Source: Muricauda sp. SCSIO 64092 | GTDB lineage: Bacteria > Bacteroidota > Bacteroidia > Flavobacteriales > Flavobacteriaceae | Assembly (NCBI RefSeq): GCF_023016285.1 | Contig: NZ_CP095413.1 | Span: 2,790,001 to 2,854,000 of the forward strand | DNA: 64,000 nucleotides | Direction: 5' to 3' | Shown: positions 26,131 to 37,053 of the stretch, in pieces | Numbering within the stretch: the stretch's first letter is position 1 | How the letters are laid out: every line of letters starts with the position of its first letter | Translations under genes and position numbers: made by a program | The notes under the pieces: model-generated | Seen by the model: only the letters and a program-made list of their open reading frames with translations | Database searches by the model: none | Told to the model about the DNA's origin: nothing

Positions 26131-27012
26131 ATGACTAAAATTTCCAATGATGCACATCGGGAAATAATTCAAATGGGATCCCACGACAGTTTTTTGGTAT
26201 TTGACAGGACCAAGGAAAAATTTGATTTTCCCCTGCATTACCATCCGGAATTTGAGTTGAATTATATTTCCAATGGAGCGGGTCTTAGAAGGGTAGTTGG
26301 AAACAGCATTTCTGAAATTGGGGATAAAGAATTGGTTCTGATCGGTTCAAATTTGGAACACTGTTGGGAACAACACAATTGTTCTGCAAAGCAAATACAT
26401 GAGATCACGGTACAGTTCCAGAATACGTTGCTTCCAGAAAATTTGCTGATGCGGGGTATTATGAGACCCATTAGGAAGATGTTGGAGAAATCAAGAAGGG
26501 GAATCGTGTTTTCCGGCCGGGCCATCCAAAATGTTGAAACCAGACTCTTGAATGTGACCAAACTGGATGGGTTCGATTATTTTACGGAATTGTTGTCCAT
26601 ATTATATGACCTGGCCATTTCCAGAAATCAAGTAATGCTATCAACAGCAATGGCAAAAATTGAAAATGGCCGGGACAATGAAAAACTCGATAAAGTTTAC
26701 ATTTTTATTGAAAAAAACTACGGCCGGAAATTGACACTAAAGGAATTATCGGATTTTTCAAATATGACCCCGGTTTCCTTTAATAGGTTCATTAAAAAAC
26801 ATACGGGGAAAACTTTTGTGGAATACCTTAATGATGTTAGGATTGGCAATGCATGTCGACGGCTGATCGAACGTGACGACAGCATTTCTACCGTAGCCTA
26901 TGCCTGTGGTTTCCATAGTATTGCGAATTTTAACCGAACCTTTAAAAGAATCAAGGGATCTACGCCTACAAAATTCCGAAGTGATTTCTGGGGCATAAAA
27001 AAGGTGCTTTAA
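26131..27012 (+). CDS. AraC-family regulator of the mannan operon
   Basis: 293 aa. The N-terminal cupin-like sensor has FPLHYHPEFELNYISNGAG at about 36-54. The C-terminal AraC HTH pair is at about 190-290 (YGRKLTLKELSDFSNMTPVSFNRFIKKHTGKTFVEYLNDVRI, then ACGFHSIANFNRTFKRIKGSTPTKFR). It is divergent from the GH26 operon with 174 bp between, so it most likely activates it in response to a mannooligosaccharide. This inference rests on position only. Confidence 0.9.
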   Translation: MTKISNDAHREIIQMGSHDSFLVFDRTKEKFDFPLHYHPEFELNYISNGAGLRRVVGNSISEIGDKELVLIGSNLEHCWEQHNCSAKQIHEITVQFQNTLLPENLLMRGIMRPIRKMLEKSRRGIVFSGRAIQNVETRLLNVTKLDGFDYFTELLSILYDLAISRNQVMLSTAMAKIENGRDNEKLDKVYIFIEKNYGRKLTLKELSDFSNMTPVSFNRFIKKHTGKTFVEYLNDVRIGNACRRLIERDDSISTVAYACGFHSIANFNRTFKRIKGSTPTKFRSDFWGIKKVL

Positions 27013-27142
27013 ACAACGGTGCGATGAAAGCCCTTTATTGAAAAGGAAACAGTTAGCCTCTGACTCCCTGATCAAAACACTACTCAACCGAAAACTTGAC
27101 TTTCCCGATAGGGGTTGTTCAACCAATGGGAATTAGAAGATG

Positions 27143-28567
27143 TTATTGGTTTGCTAATACACCGATGGCATCTAAAATATCCCGTTTGTCCTTTTCCAAA
27201 TCATGGGCCACTGCCCTAAAAAAAGGCTGTCGTTCCCTGGGATAATCAAGTTCATAATCCACGGGAACCCCTTTGTTTTCATAGACATTTCCTTGGGGAT
27301 CCATATAGACTTCGTTAGAAATGGAAAAAGCCCATCCGTTGGGCAATGTTTTCTCCAGGGCCGTTGATAGGGCCCCTTGGGTGGCCGAACCAATTCGCTT
27401 GATATGTGGCATGGACATGGTGGCAATGGAAAAGGCTTCGGCAGCGCTCCCGGTTTGGGGGGAGGTCAATACAAAAACAGGTTTGGTAAAGGCTTTTGGT
27501 GTACCTTCCAGATATAAAGGTAGCACGGGTGAAAAATCCTTTCCAAAATGCAGTTTTTGATTGGCAATATGCAGTTTCCCTTTGGTGAACCGATTCAAAA
27601 TCTCAAAACTGACCGCATCTTGCCCACCACCGTTAAATCGTACGTCAATGACAATACTTTCCATTGTGGACAGATCCTTCATCGCATTGGCCATAATGGT
27701 CCGAACGGCTTCGGCCTCTTTTTTGATGTAATCCCCCTCATACATTTGTGAAAAGGTCTTTACATAGGCATCCAGATAACCGTTCTTATCGATCAGGTCC
27801 TGGGGAACATTCAAATCGGCGTGGAGCCACATGGTCATTACCTGAATATAACCGATGTCATCTGTGAGCTTTCCCCATTGGATCAGTTTGGAATCCTTTG
27901 TCAGTTCCTCTTGCAGAAAATGATCTTTGACCATTCCGGCAATCTGCAAATCACCATATTCTGCCAAATCATTTCCTTTGGGTTCTTCCTCTCCTTCTTC
28001 TTTTTCCTCTTCCAATGCCGCATATAACCCATCCGTTGCTTCCAGGTACGCATGGTTGTCATTGAGTTTGTCCAAGGTGTCGTCCAGTACATTATAGAGG
28101 GTTATCTGGGTGGGATTGGCCTCCAGTTTCCCTTTTTGGTCCAGATAAAGTGAAGTCCAATCAATACGGTTCAACTCCATAAAGGCATAATGTGTTTTAA
28201 CCGTTTCCGCAAAGACCTCAAAGTTGTACAGTGGATCATTTTGCCTGCTGTGGGATAAGGTTTCCGAGCATAATTTGGGGATGGCATGGGTTCTTGTAAA
28301 CCGATAGGTGATCACCCCTTTTTGCAATGAGAGCGTATCGTTTTTTAAAAGAAGGCCGTCCATAATTTCAGAAAGGTCGGCTTTACGATTGGGGAGGCAT
28401 GAAATGGTAGTAACATCATAAAGGGCATATTCGGTACTGTCCTTAATTTGGAGTACCCAGCCCGAACCTAGGGACTCCCAAGTCCCATTGACCCCCTCTG
28501 GTTTTGGTTGTTCCTGTTGGCATGAAATAAAAAGGAAGGTCAAGAATATGGTGAAACCTAATCGCAT
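27143..28567 (-). CDS. S41-family (C-terminal processing) peptidase lipoprotein
   Basis: 474 aa. Lipobox FISC at about residue 16. An N-terminal lipocalin-like region (NGTWESLGSGWVLQIKDS) precedes the tail-specific protease core: VIDVRFNGGGQDAVSFEILNRF and the nucleophile region VLTSPQTGSAAEAFSIATM, with Ser in TGSAAE. A run of acidic residues (LEEEKEEGEEEPK) lies mid-protein. It probably acts in the periplasm on misfolded or specific C-termini. It appears monocistronic. Confidence 0.85.
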   Translation of the reverse strand: MRLGFTIFLTFLFISCQQEQPKPEGVNGTWESLGSGWVLQIKDSTEYALYDVTTISCLPNRKADLSEIMDGLLLKNDTLSLQKGVITYRFTRTHAIPKLCSETLSHSRQNDPLYNFEVFAETVKTHYAFMELNRIDWTSLYLDQKGKLEANPTQITLYNVLDDTLDKLNDNHAYLEATDGLYAALEEEKEEGEEEPKGNDLAEYGDLQIAGMVKDHFLQEELTKDSKLIQWGKLTDDIGYIQVMTMWLHADLNVPQDLIDKNGYLDAYVKTFSQMYEGDYIKKEAEAVRTIMANAMKDLSTMESIVIDVRFNGGGQDAVSFEILNRFTKGKLHIANQKLHFGKDFSPVLPLYLEGTPKAFTKPVFVLTSPQTGSAAEAFSIATMSMPHIKRIGSATQGALSTALEKTLPNGWAFSISNEVYMDPQGNVYENKGVPVDYELDYPRERQPFFRAVAHDLEKDKRDILDAIGVLANQ

Positions 28568-28754
28568 GGGTATTGTTTTTCCTAAGGATTAAAATTAGGG
28601 GGTATTGTTACAGTCCAGCGTGGAATTGGAAATAAAGGAGTGGTAAAAAGTGTACTTCCCGCTCCAGGTGAAGGTTGTGCAATGTTATACCATGGGTTGG
28701 TGCCCAACATTGGGGAATTGTGGTCCGCTCCAATTTGATATCACGTTTTTCATT

Positions 28755-30242
28755 TCAATCAAATATATGCGCTTCGTAATCTTTCCACCATTTGTCAATG
28801 GCAACCTTGGGTTTTCTGCAGATGTACAACGGGATTCCGTTTTCCTCGCCAATGGCATATTTGTGCGTTATCACCTTTACCAGTTCAATTTCTTCAAAAA
28901 CATGTTCCACGGAGGACTTTTCATTTCCAATACTGATCCAAACGGCTGCATTTGTATTACCGGGTCCCCATATCCAAAAACTTCCATGCCTACTTATGGG
29001 ATTGGGGAGATTGTATTTTTTGCCTAAAATTTTAAGGGCACCGGCCTCACCATAATTTTCCGCCCATAGGACGCAGTTGCTTTTTTCTTTACCGGGTAAG
29101 GATTGATAAACACTGTCCACCAATTTTACCTGTTCTTCCCATCCGAACATATCGGCATAATCCCCTTTCAATTCAATCCTTCCCTTTTTTTCTTCAAGTC
29201 CGGCATAGGTTACATAATCCTCTATGGGCAAAATGGGTGTTGCTTCGGGAATAAAATACACCGAGGGCAACAGCACAACGACGGCCACAATATAGGTAAG
29301 CAAAGGTTTTTTTGATAGCAAGGATTCTATTTTGACCGCCCCCCCGGCAAAGAGAACCGGATAAATGGCAAATACATAATATGCCTTGGACTTGAGTAGC
29401 CATAGGGTACAGAAGATGACTAGGGTAGCCACGCCAATAGTTCGATATTTCTTTAGGTTTTTATCCATAAAAAAAGCGACCACACCAAAAAGGCTTACCA
29501 TTAGGGTAAACGGAAAGTTTAACTGTTCCAGACCAAATGCCATCGGGCTAATTTCTTCCAGTTGATTGTCACTTAAGGCCTGCAAGTGCTTTAAAAGGGG
29601 GAAATTGTTTTGTGCTTGCCAAATCACATTGGGCAAGAAGATCAGGAATGAAATCAGTGCTGAAATGTAAAGCCATTTGTTTTTGAACAGGTTTCCTTTT
29701 TGATAAAAAATAAAGCCAATACATAGTCCAAAGGCCCAGACCAAAATGGTGTATTTTGTCAGTAACCCCAAACCAAGGGCCATTCCCAAAAGAATGAGGT
29801 GCTTTTTATCTTGGGAGTTCATGTATTTTACAACAAAGTAAAACCCGAGCGTCCAGAACAATTGGTCAAAAGCAACAGGTTGAAACAAGGTATGGTTTCG
29901 ATAAAAAGGAAGAAAGGCCAGAATACATATCCCGGTAAGGAAGATGGCTTTGGATTTACCACCAAATTCCTTTGCTAGAAGACAACATAGGATGAGAATG
30001 CCCACGCCGGCAAGTGTTGGAAAAAGGCGAACCCCCAAGAGGGAATAATCGAATAAGAGGTAGGACAATTTTCCAATTGCCCCAATCATTGGTGGGAATT
30101 CCATAAATCCCCAATCCAAATGTTCACTGACCGATAGGTGAAGCAATTCATCACGATGGAAGCCATAGTTGCGATTTCCAAACCATTGGATCAGGAGTTT
30201 GATAATGGATAAAATGACAAGTATTGGGATGTATTTTTTCAT
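28755..30242 (-). CDS. GT39/ArnT-like polyprenyl-sugar glycosyltransferase
   Basis: 495 aa, about 10-12 transmembrane helices. The GT39/PMT_2 signature is seen at the N-terminus: YGFHRDELLHLSVSEHLDWGF with the conserved acidic pair, then PPMIGAIGKLSYLLF. The C-terminal 130 residues form a soluble domain (YQSLPGKEKSNCVLWAENYG). It would transfer a sugar from a polyprenyl phosphate to a lipid or protein acceptor at the periplasmic face; acceptor unknown. Monocistronic. Confidence 0.85.
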   Translation of the reverse strand: MKKYIPILVILSIIKLLIQWFGNRNYGFHRDELLHLSVSEHLDWGFMEFPPMIGAIGKLSYLLFDYSLLGVRLFPTLAGVGILILCCLLAKEFGGKSKAIFLTGICILAFLPFYRNHTLFQPVAFDQLFWTLGFYFVVKYMNSQDKKHLILLGMALGLGLLTKYTILVWAFGLCIGFIFYQKGNLFKNKWLYISALISFLIFLPNVIWQAQNNFPLLKHLQALSDNQLEEISPMAFGLEQLNFPFTLMVSLFGVVAFFMDKNLKKYRTIGVATLVIFCTLWLLKSKAYYVFAIYPVLFAGGAVKIESLLSKKPLLTYIVAVVVLLPSVYFIPEATPILPIEDYVTYAGLEEKKGRIELKGDYADMFGWEEQVKLVDSVYQSLPGKEKSNCVLWAENYGEAGALKILGKKYNLPNPISRHGSFWIWGPGNTNAAVWISIGNEKSSVEHVFEEIELVKVITHKYAIGEENGIPLYICRKPKVAIDKWWKDYEAHIFD

Positions 30243-30417
30243 TGGATTTCAAATGCACTAAAAGGTATAAATATGGATCAGAGGGGTAAAATAGTCAAAA
30301 CCAATGATTCTTTGCATATATCATAGTCAATAGTAATAATTGCATAACACAAATAGATAAGTTCTTTAGTAATTTTAGCACAGGGAGCACTACTTTTAGA
30401 ACCGGATAAAAACCTAA

Positions 30418-32604
<2,187 letters not shown>

Positions 32605-32635
32605 AACTGAAATCTTAAATTGCTATGGAAAGGAG

Positions 32636-32665
32636 AGCACCCGCAAACAGCGGGTGCTTTTTTAT
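32636..32665 (+). terminator. Rho-independent terminator of katG
   Basis: AGCACCCGC-AAACA-GCGGGTGCT forms a perfect 9-bp stem followed by T-rich sequence, 32 bp after the katG stop. Confidence 0.9.
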
Positions 32666-32700
32666 TTTTCGAATGTAATGTATGGAGTCTTTATAATTGC

Positions 32701-32822
32701 AAAAACCGTCAGTTCGAGTTTTTTTGTCGGACTGAGCGTAGTCGAAGTCAAGAAAAAGTATCGAGAACGAGGTTTTTGCCTAAAATTCGTATTGCTCAAT
32801 ACCTCCCGAAGTTTCGTTCGGG
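32701..32822. repeat. Intergenic flavobacterial-type repeat with hairpins
   Basis: The segment AAAAACCGTCAGTTCGAG and the inverted TATCGAGAACGAGGTTTTT flank an inner GACT-gagcgt-AGTC hairpin. A second hairpin CCCGAA-GTTTCG-TTCGGG follows at 32805-32822. Its TCAGTTCGAG..GTATCGAGAAC pattern resembles short dispersed repeats of flavobacterial genomes (from memory, not searched). It lies between convergent genes. Confidence 0.5.
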
Positions 32823-32845
32823 ACACTCGAATAGACGAATCTTAA

Positions 32846-33190
32846 TTAGATTTCTGTCCAAATTGCCAACTCATTTCCAGAGGGGTCCAGAAAATGAAAA
32901 CGTCTGCCCCCAGGAAACGAGAAGATGTCCACGGCGATTTGAGCGCCCAAACCCATCACTTTTTCTTTGATGGCTTCCAGATTTTCATGGTGCAACACCA
33001 CAAGTGCCCCGTTTACAATGGGTTTTTCGCTCAGTTCAAAACCGCCTTCCACGCCACTTTCTGAAAAAGCGGTATAGGTTGGGCCATAATCCGTAAATTT
33101 CCAACCAAAGGCTTCCCCATAAAAGCTTTTGATTTCTTCAAGGTTTTTAGCCTTAAATTCCACATAGTTGATAGGGGTGTTTTTACTCAT
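32846..33190 (-). CDS. VOC-family (glyoxalase/bleomycin-resistance fold) protein
   Basis: 114 aa from the ATG at 33188-33190; the open frame extends upstream into the haloperoxidase gene but not credibly. The VOC pattern is YVEFKAKNLEEIKSFYGEAFGWKFTDYGPTYTAF, then VVLHHENLEAI and FPGGRRFHFLDPSGNELAIW with the late metal-binding-type Glu. The substrate is not predictable. It overlaps the upstream stop by 8 bp and is the last gene of the TonB operon. Confidence 0.85.
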   Translation of the reverse strand: MSKNTPINYVEFKAKNLEEIKSFYGEAFGWKFTDYGPTYTAFSESGVEGGFELSEKPIVNGALVVLHHENLEAIKEKVMGLGAQIAVDIFSFPGGRRFHFLDPSGNELAIWTEI

Positions 33191-34649
33191 CACCAATATG
33201 TTTCTTATAAAATTTCCAGACCTCATGGGCAACATCACGCCCCAATTGCAATCCGGCAACATTATCGGCCTGGACATGGTAACCTCCCATAACCCTGGAT
33301 ATTCCGGCCATTTCAGCAGTTTTTGTAAAAGTTGGGAATTTTAAGGTTACGGTATCCCCAGGATGGTTTGGATGTGTGAGGGCACCGGCAACCAATTCGA
33401 CTTCTTCTCCAAATTCATCACTGCCCGTCCATAGTTTTAGCGCCTCACCACAGCCTCCACTAATGGTACTATGGCCCGATGTATAACTGGGAAAAGGAGG
33501 ACATAGAAAAACATCCGGGGAATACGGCCGCCATTGGTTGCCGTCCATTTCAATCATTCCCTTTCCGGGACCACCCCAACCGGTGATGGTCTTACCTCCA
33601 TAATATTCATGCACAAGGGCATAGGGCCTGGCATAATCATAAAACATTTTTGAATCCCAGGAGGCAATAAAGGCATCCATTGCGACGACCTGATTGTAGA
33701 AATACATCTTTACATCCTGGTCCAGGATATGATTGTCCCTTCGGGAAACATCCTGTGCAAATTTTAACCAGTGCCCCGCTTGTTGAACGGATTTTGGACC
33801 ATCCCGCATAAACTCCACCAAAGCCTTTTCCTCATCGGTCAAATTGGCCTGTAGCTCCACCACTTCCGCTACTTCGATTTTCAATTGTTCCGAACCGACC
33901 AAAGGGGGCGGTCCAGGTCTAAATTGGTCACCGGAATTCAAAGCAATGGGCTTCACTTTGTCCCAAAAGGGGGTAAGGCATCCAGGGGCGAACTTGCCGC
34001 CTTGTCCATCTGAAAAATACTTAGGCTGCCAACGGTTGATGTCCACGTTTTTATCTGCGGAATTTACGGGCTCATAACCCACATAATTGAAATAGGCCTC
34101 CCCATTGGAACCTTCCTCTTCCCCATATTGGTTGGCGCCATCCCCTTTGCGCGCTTCAATGACCGCTTTAGCGGCAAGATTTCCAATACCAACCGGAGTA
34201 GTCGGGTCCAATGACGTATCCATGGGGTCCAACCCCAGTTCTTCTTTCATGAATTTTTCAAATAATGCACTGTCCGTATAGTAATACTCGTTCATGGTGC
34301 GCAGTGCCGCATAACTAATGGCAATTTCCTTGTTCTTCAAGGTCATTTCGTCCAATGGTCTGCGTTCCACACCATCCAGATAAACAGGGGTCGCTTTTTC
34401 ATCAAAACGGGACCAAGCGTCAAAAACAGCAGTAAATATGAGTCCTAAATAACGAGAGGTGATTGTAGGTCTGGGGCTAAATCGTTCCGTGTCCAAAGCC
34501 GTGGCTTCCAAAGCCATTTCTCCCCATTTATAGGCAACATTTTCCACTCCTTTGGATTCTGGAGCTTCACTTTTGGGATTGTTGGAATTGTTTTTACAGG
34601 AGAGTACTATGCTGGCTACCAAGCATAGCAAGGTGATTTTTTTCATCAA
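33183..34649 (-). CDS. Vanadium-dependent haloperoxidase-like (PAP2 superfamily) lipoprotein
   Basis: 488 aa. Lipobox VLSC (about Cys18). The C-terminal half has the PAP2/haloperoxidase vanadate-phosphate pocket: PFPSYTSGHSTISGG (Ser-Gly-His) and MAGISRVMGGYHVQADN with the second Arg/His. RPYALVHEYYGG lies upstream. It either oxidises halides with H2O2 or is a phosphatase; the two cannot be separated here. Its place in an operon with a TonB receptor and a PLP lyase is unusual. Confidence 0.85.
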   Translation of the reverse strand: MMKKITLLCLVASIVLSCKNNSNNPKSEAPESKGVENVAYKWGEMALEATALDTERFSPRPTITSRYLGLIFTAVFDAWSRFDEKATPVYLDGVERRPLDEMTLKNKEIAISYAALRTMNEYYYTDSALFEKFMKEELGLDPMDTSLDPTTPVGIGNLAAKAVIEARKGDGANQYGEEEGSNGEAYFNYVGYEPVNSADKNVDINRWQPKYFSDGQGGKFAPGCLTPFWDKVKPIALNSGDQFRPGPPPLVGSEQLKIEVAEVVELQANLTDEEKALVEFMRDGPKSVQQAGHWLKFAQDVSRRDNHILDQDVKMYFYNQVVAMDAFIASWDSKMFYDYARPYALVHEYYGGKTITGWGGPGKGMIEMDGNQWRPYSPDVFLCPPFPSYTSGHSTISGGCGEALKLWTGSDEFGEEVELVAGALTHPNHPGDTVTLKFPTFTKTAEMAGISRVMGGYHVQADNVAGLQLGRDVAHEVWKFYKKHIGDE

Positions 34650-34704
34650 AAATGTTATTTATTGGGTTGTCGAACCTTAAAAATATGAAATGATCCGGAT
34701 TCCG

Positions 34705-36987
34705 CTAAGCTTTATATCCTTTTAAAATCCCCTGGATTCGGTCCACTACTTTTTCCGCATTGGCTTTGGTAAAGCACAATGGGGGTTTGCTTTTAATGAC
34801 GTTGTCATGGGGACCGTCGGTACTCACCAGGATATACTGCTCCCGAAGGGCATTTTTTACATGTTGTGCCAAGGAGGTATGGGCTTCCTTAGAACCTTCC
34901 CGGACCATATCCATCCCAATAAAAAGCCCCGATCCCCGTACGTCACCAATACAGGGATACTCCTTACCCAGTTCTTTTAGTAGACCCATATAATGGTTGC
35001 CCACTTCCAAGGCATTTTCCCGTAGTTTTTCCTGTTCCATAACTTCTAAAACGGCCAAGCCGATGGCACAGGAAACCGGATTACCGCCAAAGGAGCTAAA
35101 AAATTCAACCCCTTTTTCAAAAGAGGCGGCAATTTCCGCTGTGGTCACTACGGCCCCCATGGGGTGTCCGTTGCCCATGGGTTTCCCCAATACCACAATA
35201 TCCGGGCCCACATCTTGCTGTTCAAAACCCCAAAAGACATTCCCCAGTCTGCCAAATCCCGTTTGCACCTCATCGCTGATACAAACACCTCCTTGTTCTC
35301 GAATAGTACTATAGAGGGGTTTTAAGTAACCCTTTGCCAAAGGGACCTGACCACCACAACCTACAATAGGTTCCGAAATAAATGCGGCTAAAGGTTGTGA
35401 AAGGCTTTTAATATTGTGGATTGCCTCATTTGCATAGGCCTTTCCCGCGGTCCCATCGTTTTTATGGTATTGTCCCCGATAGGTATCCGGTAAAATGGTT
35501 TTATGGATATGGGACGACTGCCCCTGACCCTTTGGATGATTGAATTTATAATCACTGATGTTGATACCTATTTGGGTGTTTCCGTGATACCCGTGTTCCA
35601 TCACCAGGAGGTTTTGAAGCCCCGTATGGGCTTTTGCCAACCGAATGGCCAAATCACTGGCAGCGCTGCCTGAGTTCACCAAAAATACTTTGTTCAGGGA
35701 TTTGGGGAACTTGGCCAGTAAACGTTCCGCATAGGCTGGCAATAGGTCATACAAGTACCTGGTGTTGGTATTCAATTTGCCCATTTGACGTTGCCCAGCT
35801 TCTACGACCATAGGATGTTGATGCCCCACATGGGGAATATTGTTATAAGCATCCAGGAACGAATTCCCCTGATGATCAAACATGTATTGGAATGCAGCTC
35901 GCTGCATAAGAATGGGCTTTTTGTAGCTAATGGAAAGAATAGTGCTCAGGTGTTTTTTTCGATCTGCCAGGGCCTGCGCCATGGAGGGTGTATCTTTTTT
36001 GGGAAGTCCAACCGCCCTCCGGAAGGAGTTTTCGGCCTTAATCGCGCCAATTTCAAGCCATTTGTACAACAGGATCCAGGCCTTTTCCTCACTGACCGAA
36101 GCATAGGTGTTGTTGGGATCATTTGCGGCAGTGTGGGCAGAATTGCAGACACTGGTACATAAACGCATGGCAATAAGGTAGTAGAGCAGGGAAATCTCCT
36201 TTTCCTCCAAAGGGAGGACGCTATGATAGGACCCCAATAAGGGTTCGGCCCACTGCAACGGTTCTTCACTGGCATAGAAAACATAGGTTGCCATTATGGC
36301 CACCTCGTTGATGAGTTGTGAATGGGTACAATCCCCAAAATCAATAACGCCAAGGACGTTGTTTTCCTGAACAAGGATATTCCATTCATTTAAATCATTG
36401 TGAATGGTAGCCTTCCGAAGTTGGGGCAGTAGGGGCAATACCCAGTATTCGTATTGTTGAAAAAAATAGGAGACCAAATTGCGCTTTTTGGGGGAAGCAA
36501 TGGCAGCCAAATACTTCTTATTGAGCTGAACGGATTGCAAATCCCATTCCCAGGTTCGGGCCCGGAGTGCCACATGGTCAAAATCCAATAAAGCCCTGTC
36601 CAATTGGCCCGCATAGTGTCCCAAAGCACAAATGATATCGGAATTAAGGGGGGCATCCCCCATAAAAGTACCTTCAACAAAGGTCAATAACCGGCAGAGA
36701 TTGGACTGTTCCCCAATCGTTAAAACTTTTAGGAAGGAGCCATCCACAAAGGGAATAGGTTTGGGAATTTCCTGAATTCCTTTCAATTGGAGGTGAAGCA
36801 GCAGTTGATTTTCTGCTTCAACAACTTCCAAAAGACCTTTATAGTTGGAATAGGTTTTGAAAATACACTTCCCTTGGGAAGAGCGTACCCAATAGTTTTT
36901 GTTGTCGTAACCGTATAACGGTTTTACCGTGACCTCCTTTAGCCCGAACTCCTCTTGAAGAATCGCTGTAATGATCTTAAATTCCAT
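34705..36987 (-). CDS. Kinase-aminotransferase III fusion (APH-type kinase plus phospholyase-like PLP domain)
   Basis: 760 aa from the ATG at 36985-36987; a GTG 11 codons upstream is possible. Residues about 1-330 form an aminoglycoside-phosphotransferase-fold kinase with [10 protein letters not shown] (catalytic Asp) and VIDFGD. Residues about 350-760 form a class III PLP enzyme: [33 protein letters not shown] and the PLP Lys in [16 protein letters not shown]. Animal relatives of the PLP half are phospholyases acting on phosphoethanolamine or phosphohydroxylysine. The fusion could phosphorylate an amino alcohol and then eliminate phosphate. Substrate unproven. Confidence 0.85.
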   Translation of the reverse strand: MEFKIITAILQEEFGLKEVTVKPLYGYDNKNYWVRSSQGKCIFKTYSNYKGLLEVVEAENQLLLHLQLKGIQEIPKPIPFVDGSFLKVLTIGEQSNLCRLLTFVEGTFMGDAPLNSDIICALGHYAGQLDRALLDFDHVALRARTWEWDLQSVQLNKKYLAAIASPKKRNLVSYFFQQYEYWVLPLLPQLRKATIHNDLNEWNILVQENNVLGVIDFGDCTHSQLINEVAIMATYVFYASEEPLQWAEPLLGSYHSVLPLEEKEISLLYYLIAMRLCTSVCNSAHTAANDPNNTYASVSEEKAWILLYKWLEIGAIKAENSFRRAVGLPKKDTPSMAQALADRKKHLSTILSISYKKPILMQRAAFQYMFDHQGNSFLDAYNNIPHVGHQHPMVVEAGQRQMGKLNTNTRYLYDLLPAYAERLLAKFPKSLNKVFLVNSGSAASDLAIRLAKAHTGLQNLLVMEHGYHGNTQIGINISDYKFNHPKGQGQSSHIHKTILPDTYRGQYHKNDGTAGKAYANEAIHNIKSLSQPLAAFISEPIVGCGGQVPLAKGYLKPLYSTIREQGGVCISDEVQTGFGRLGNVFWGFEQQDVGPDIVVLGKPMGNGHPMGAVVTTAEIAASFEKGVEFFSSFGGNPVSCAIGLAVLEVMEQEKLRENALEVGNHYMGLLKELGKEYPCIGDVRGSGLFIGMDMVREGSKEAHTSLAQHVKNALREQYILVSTDGPHDNVIKSKPPLCFTKANAEKVVDRIQGILKGYKA

Positions 36988-37053
36988 TCTTAGGTCTATC
37001 CTACCGTTTTTGAGTTCCACTGCAGTAGGTTAAAATTAAGGTGTTTGGCTGGC

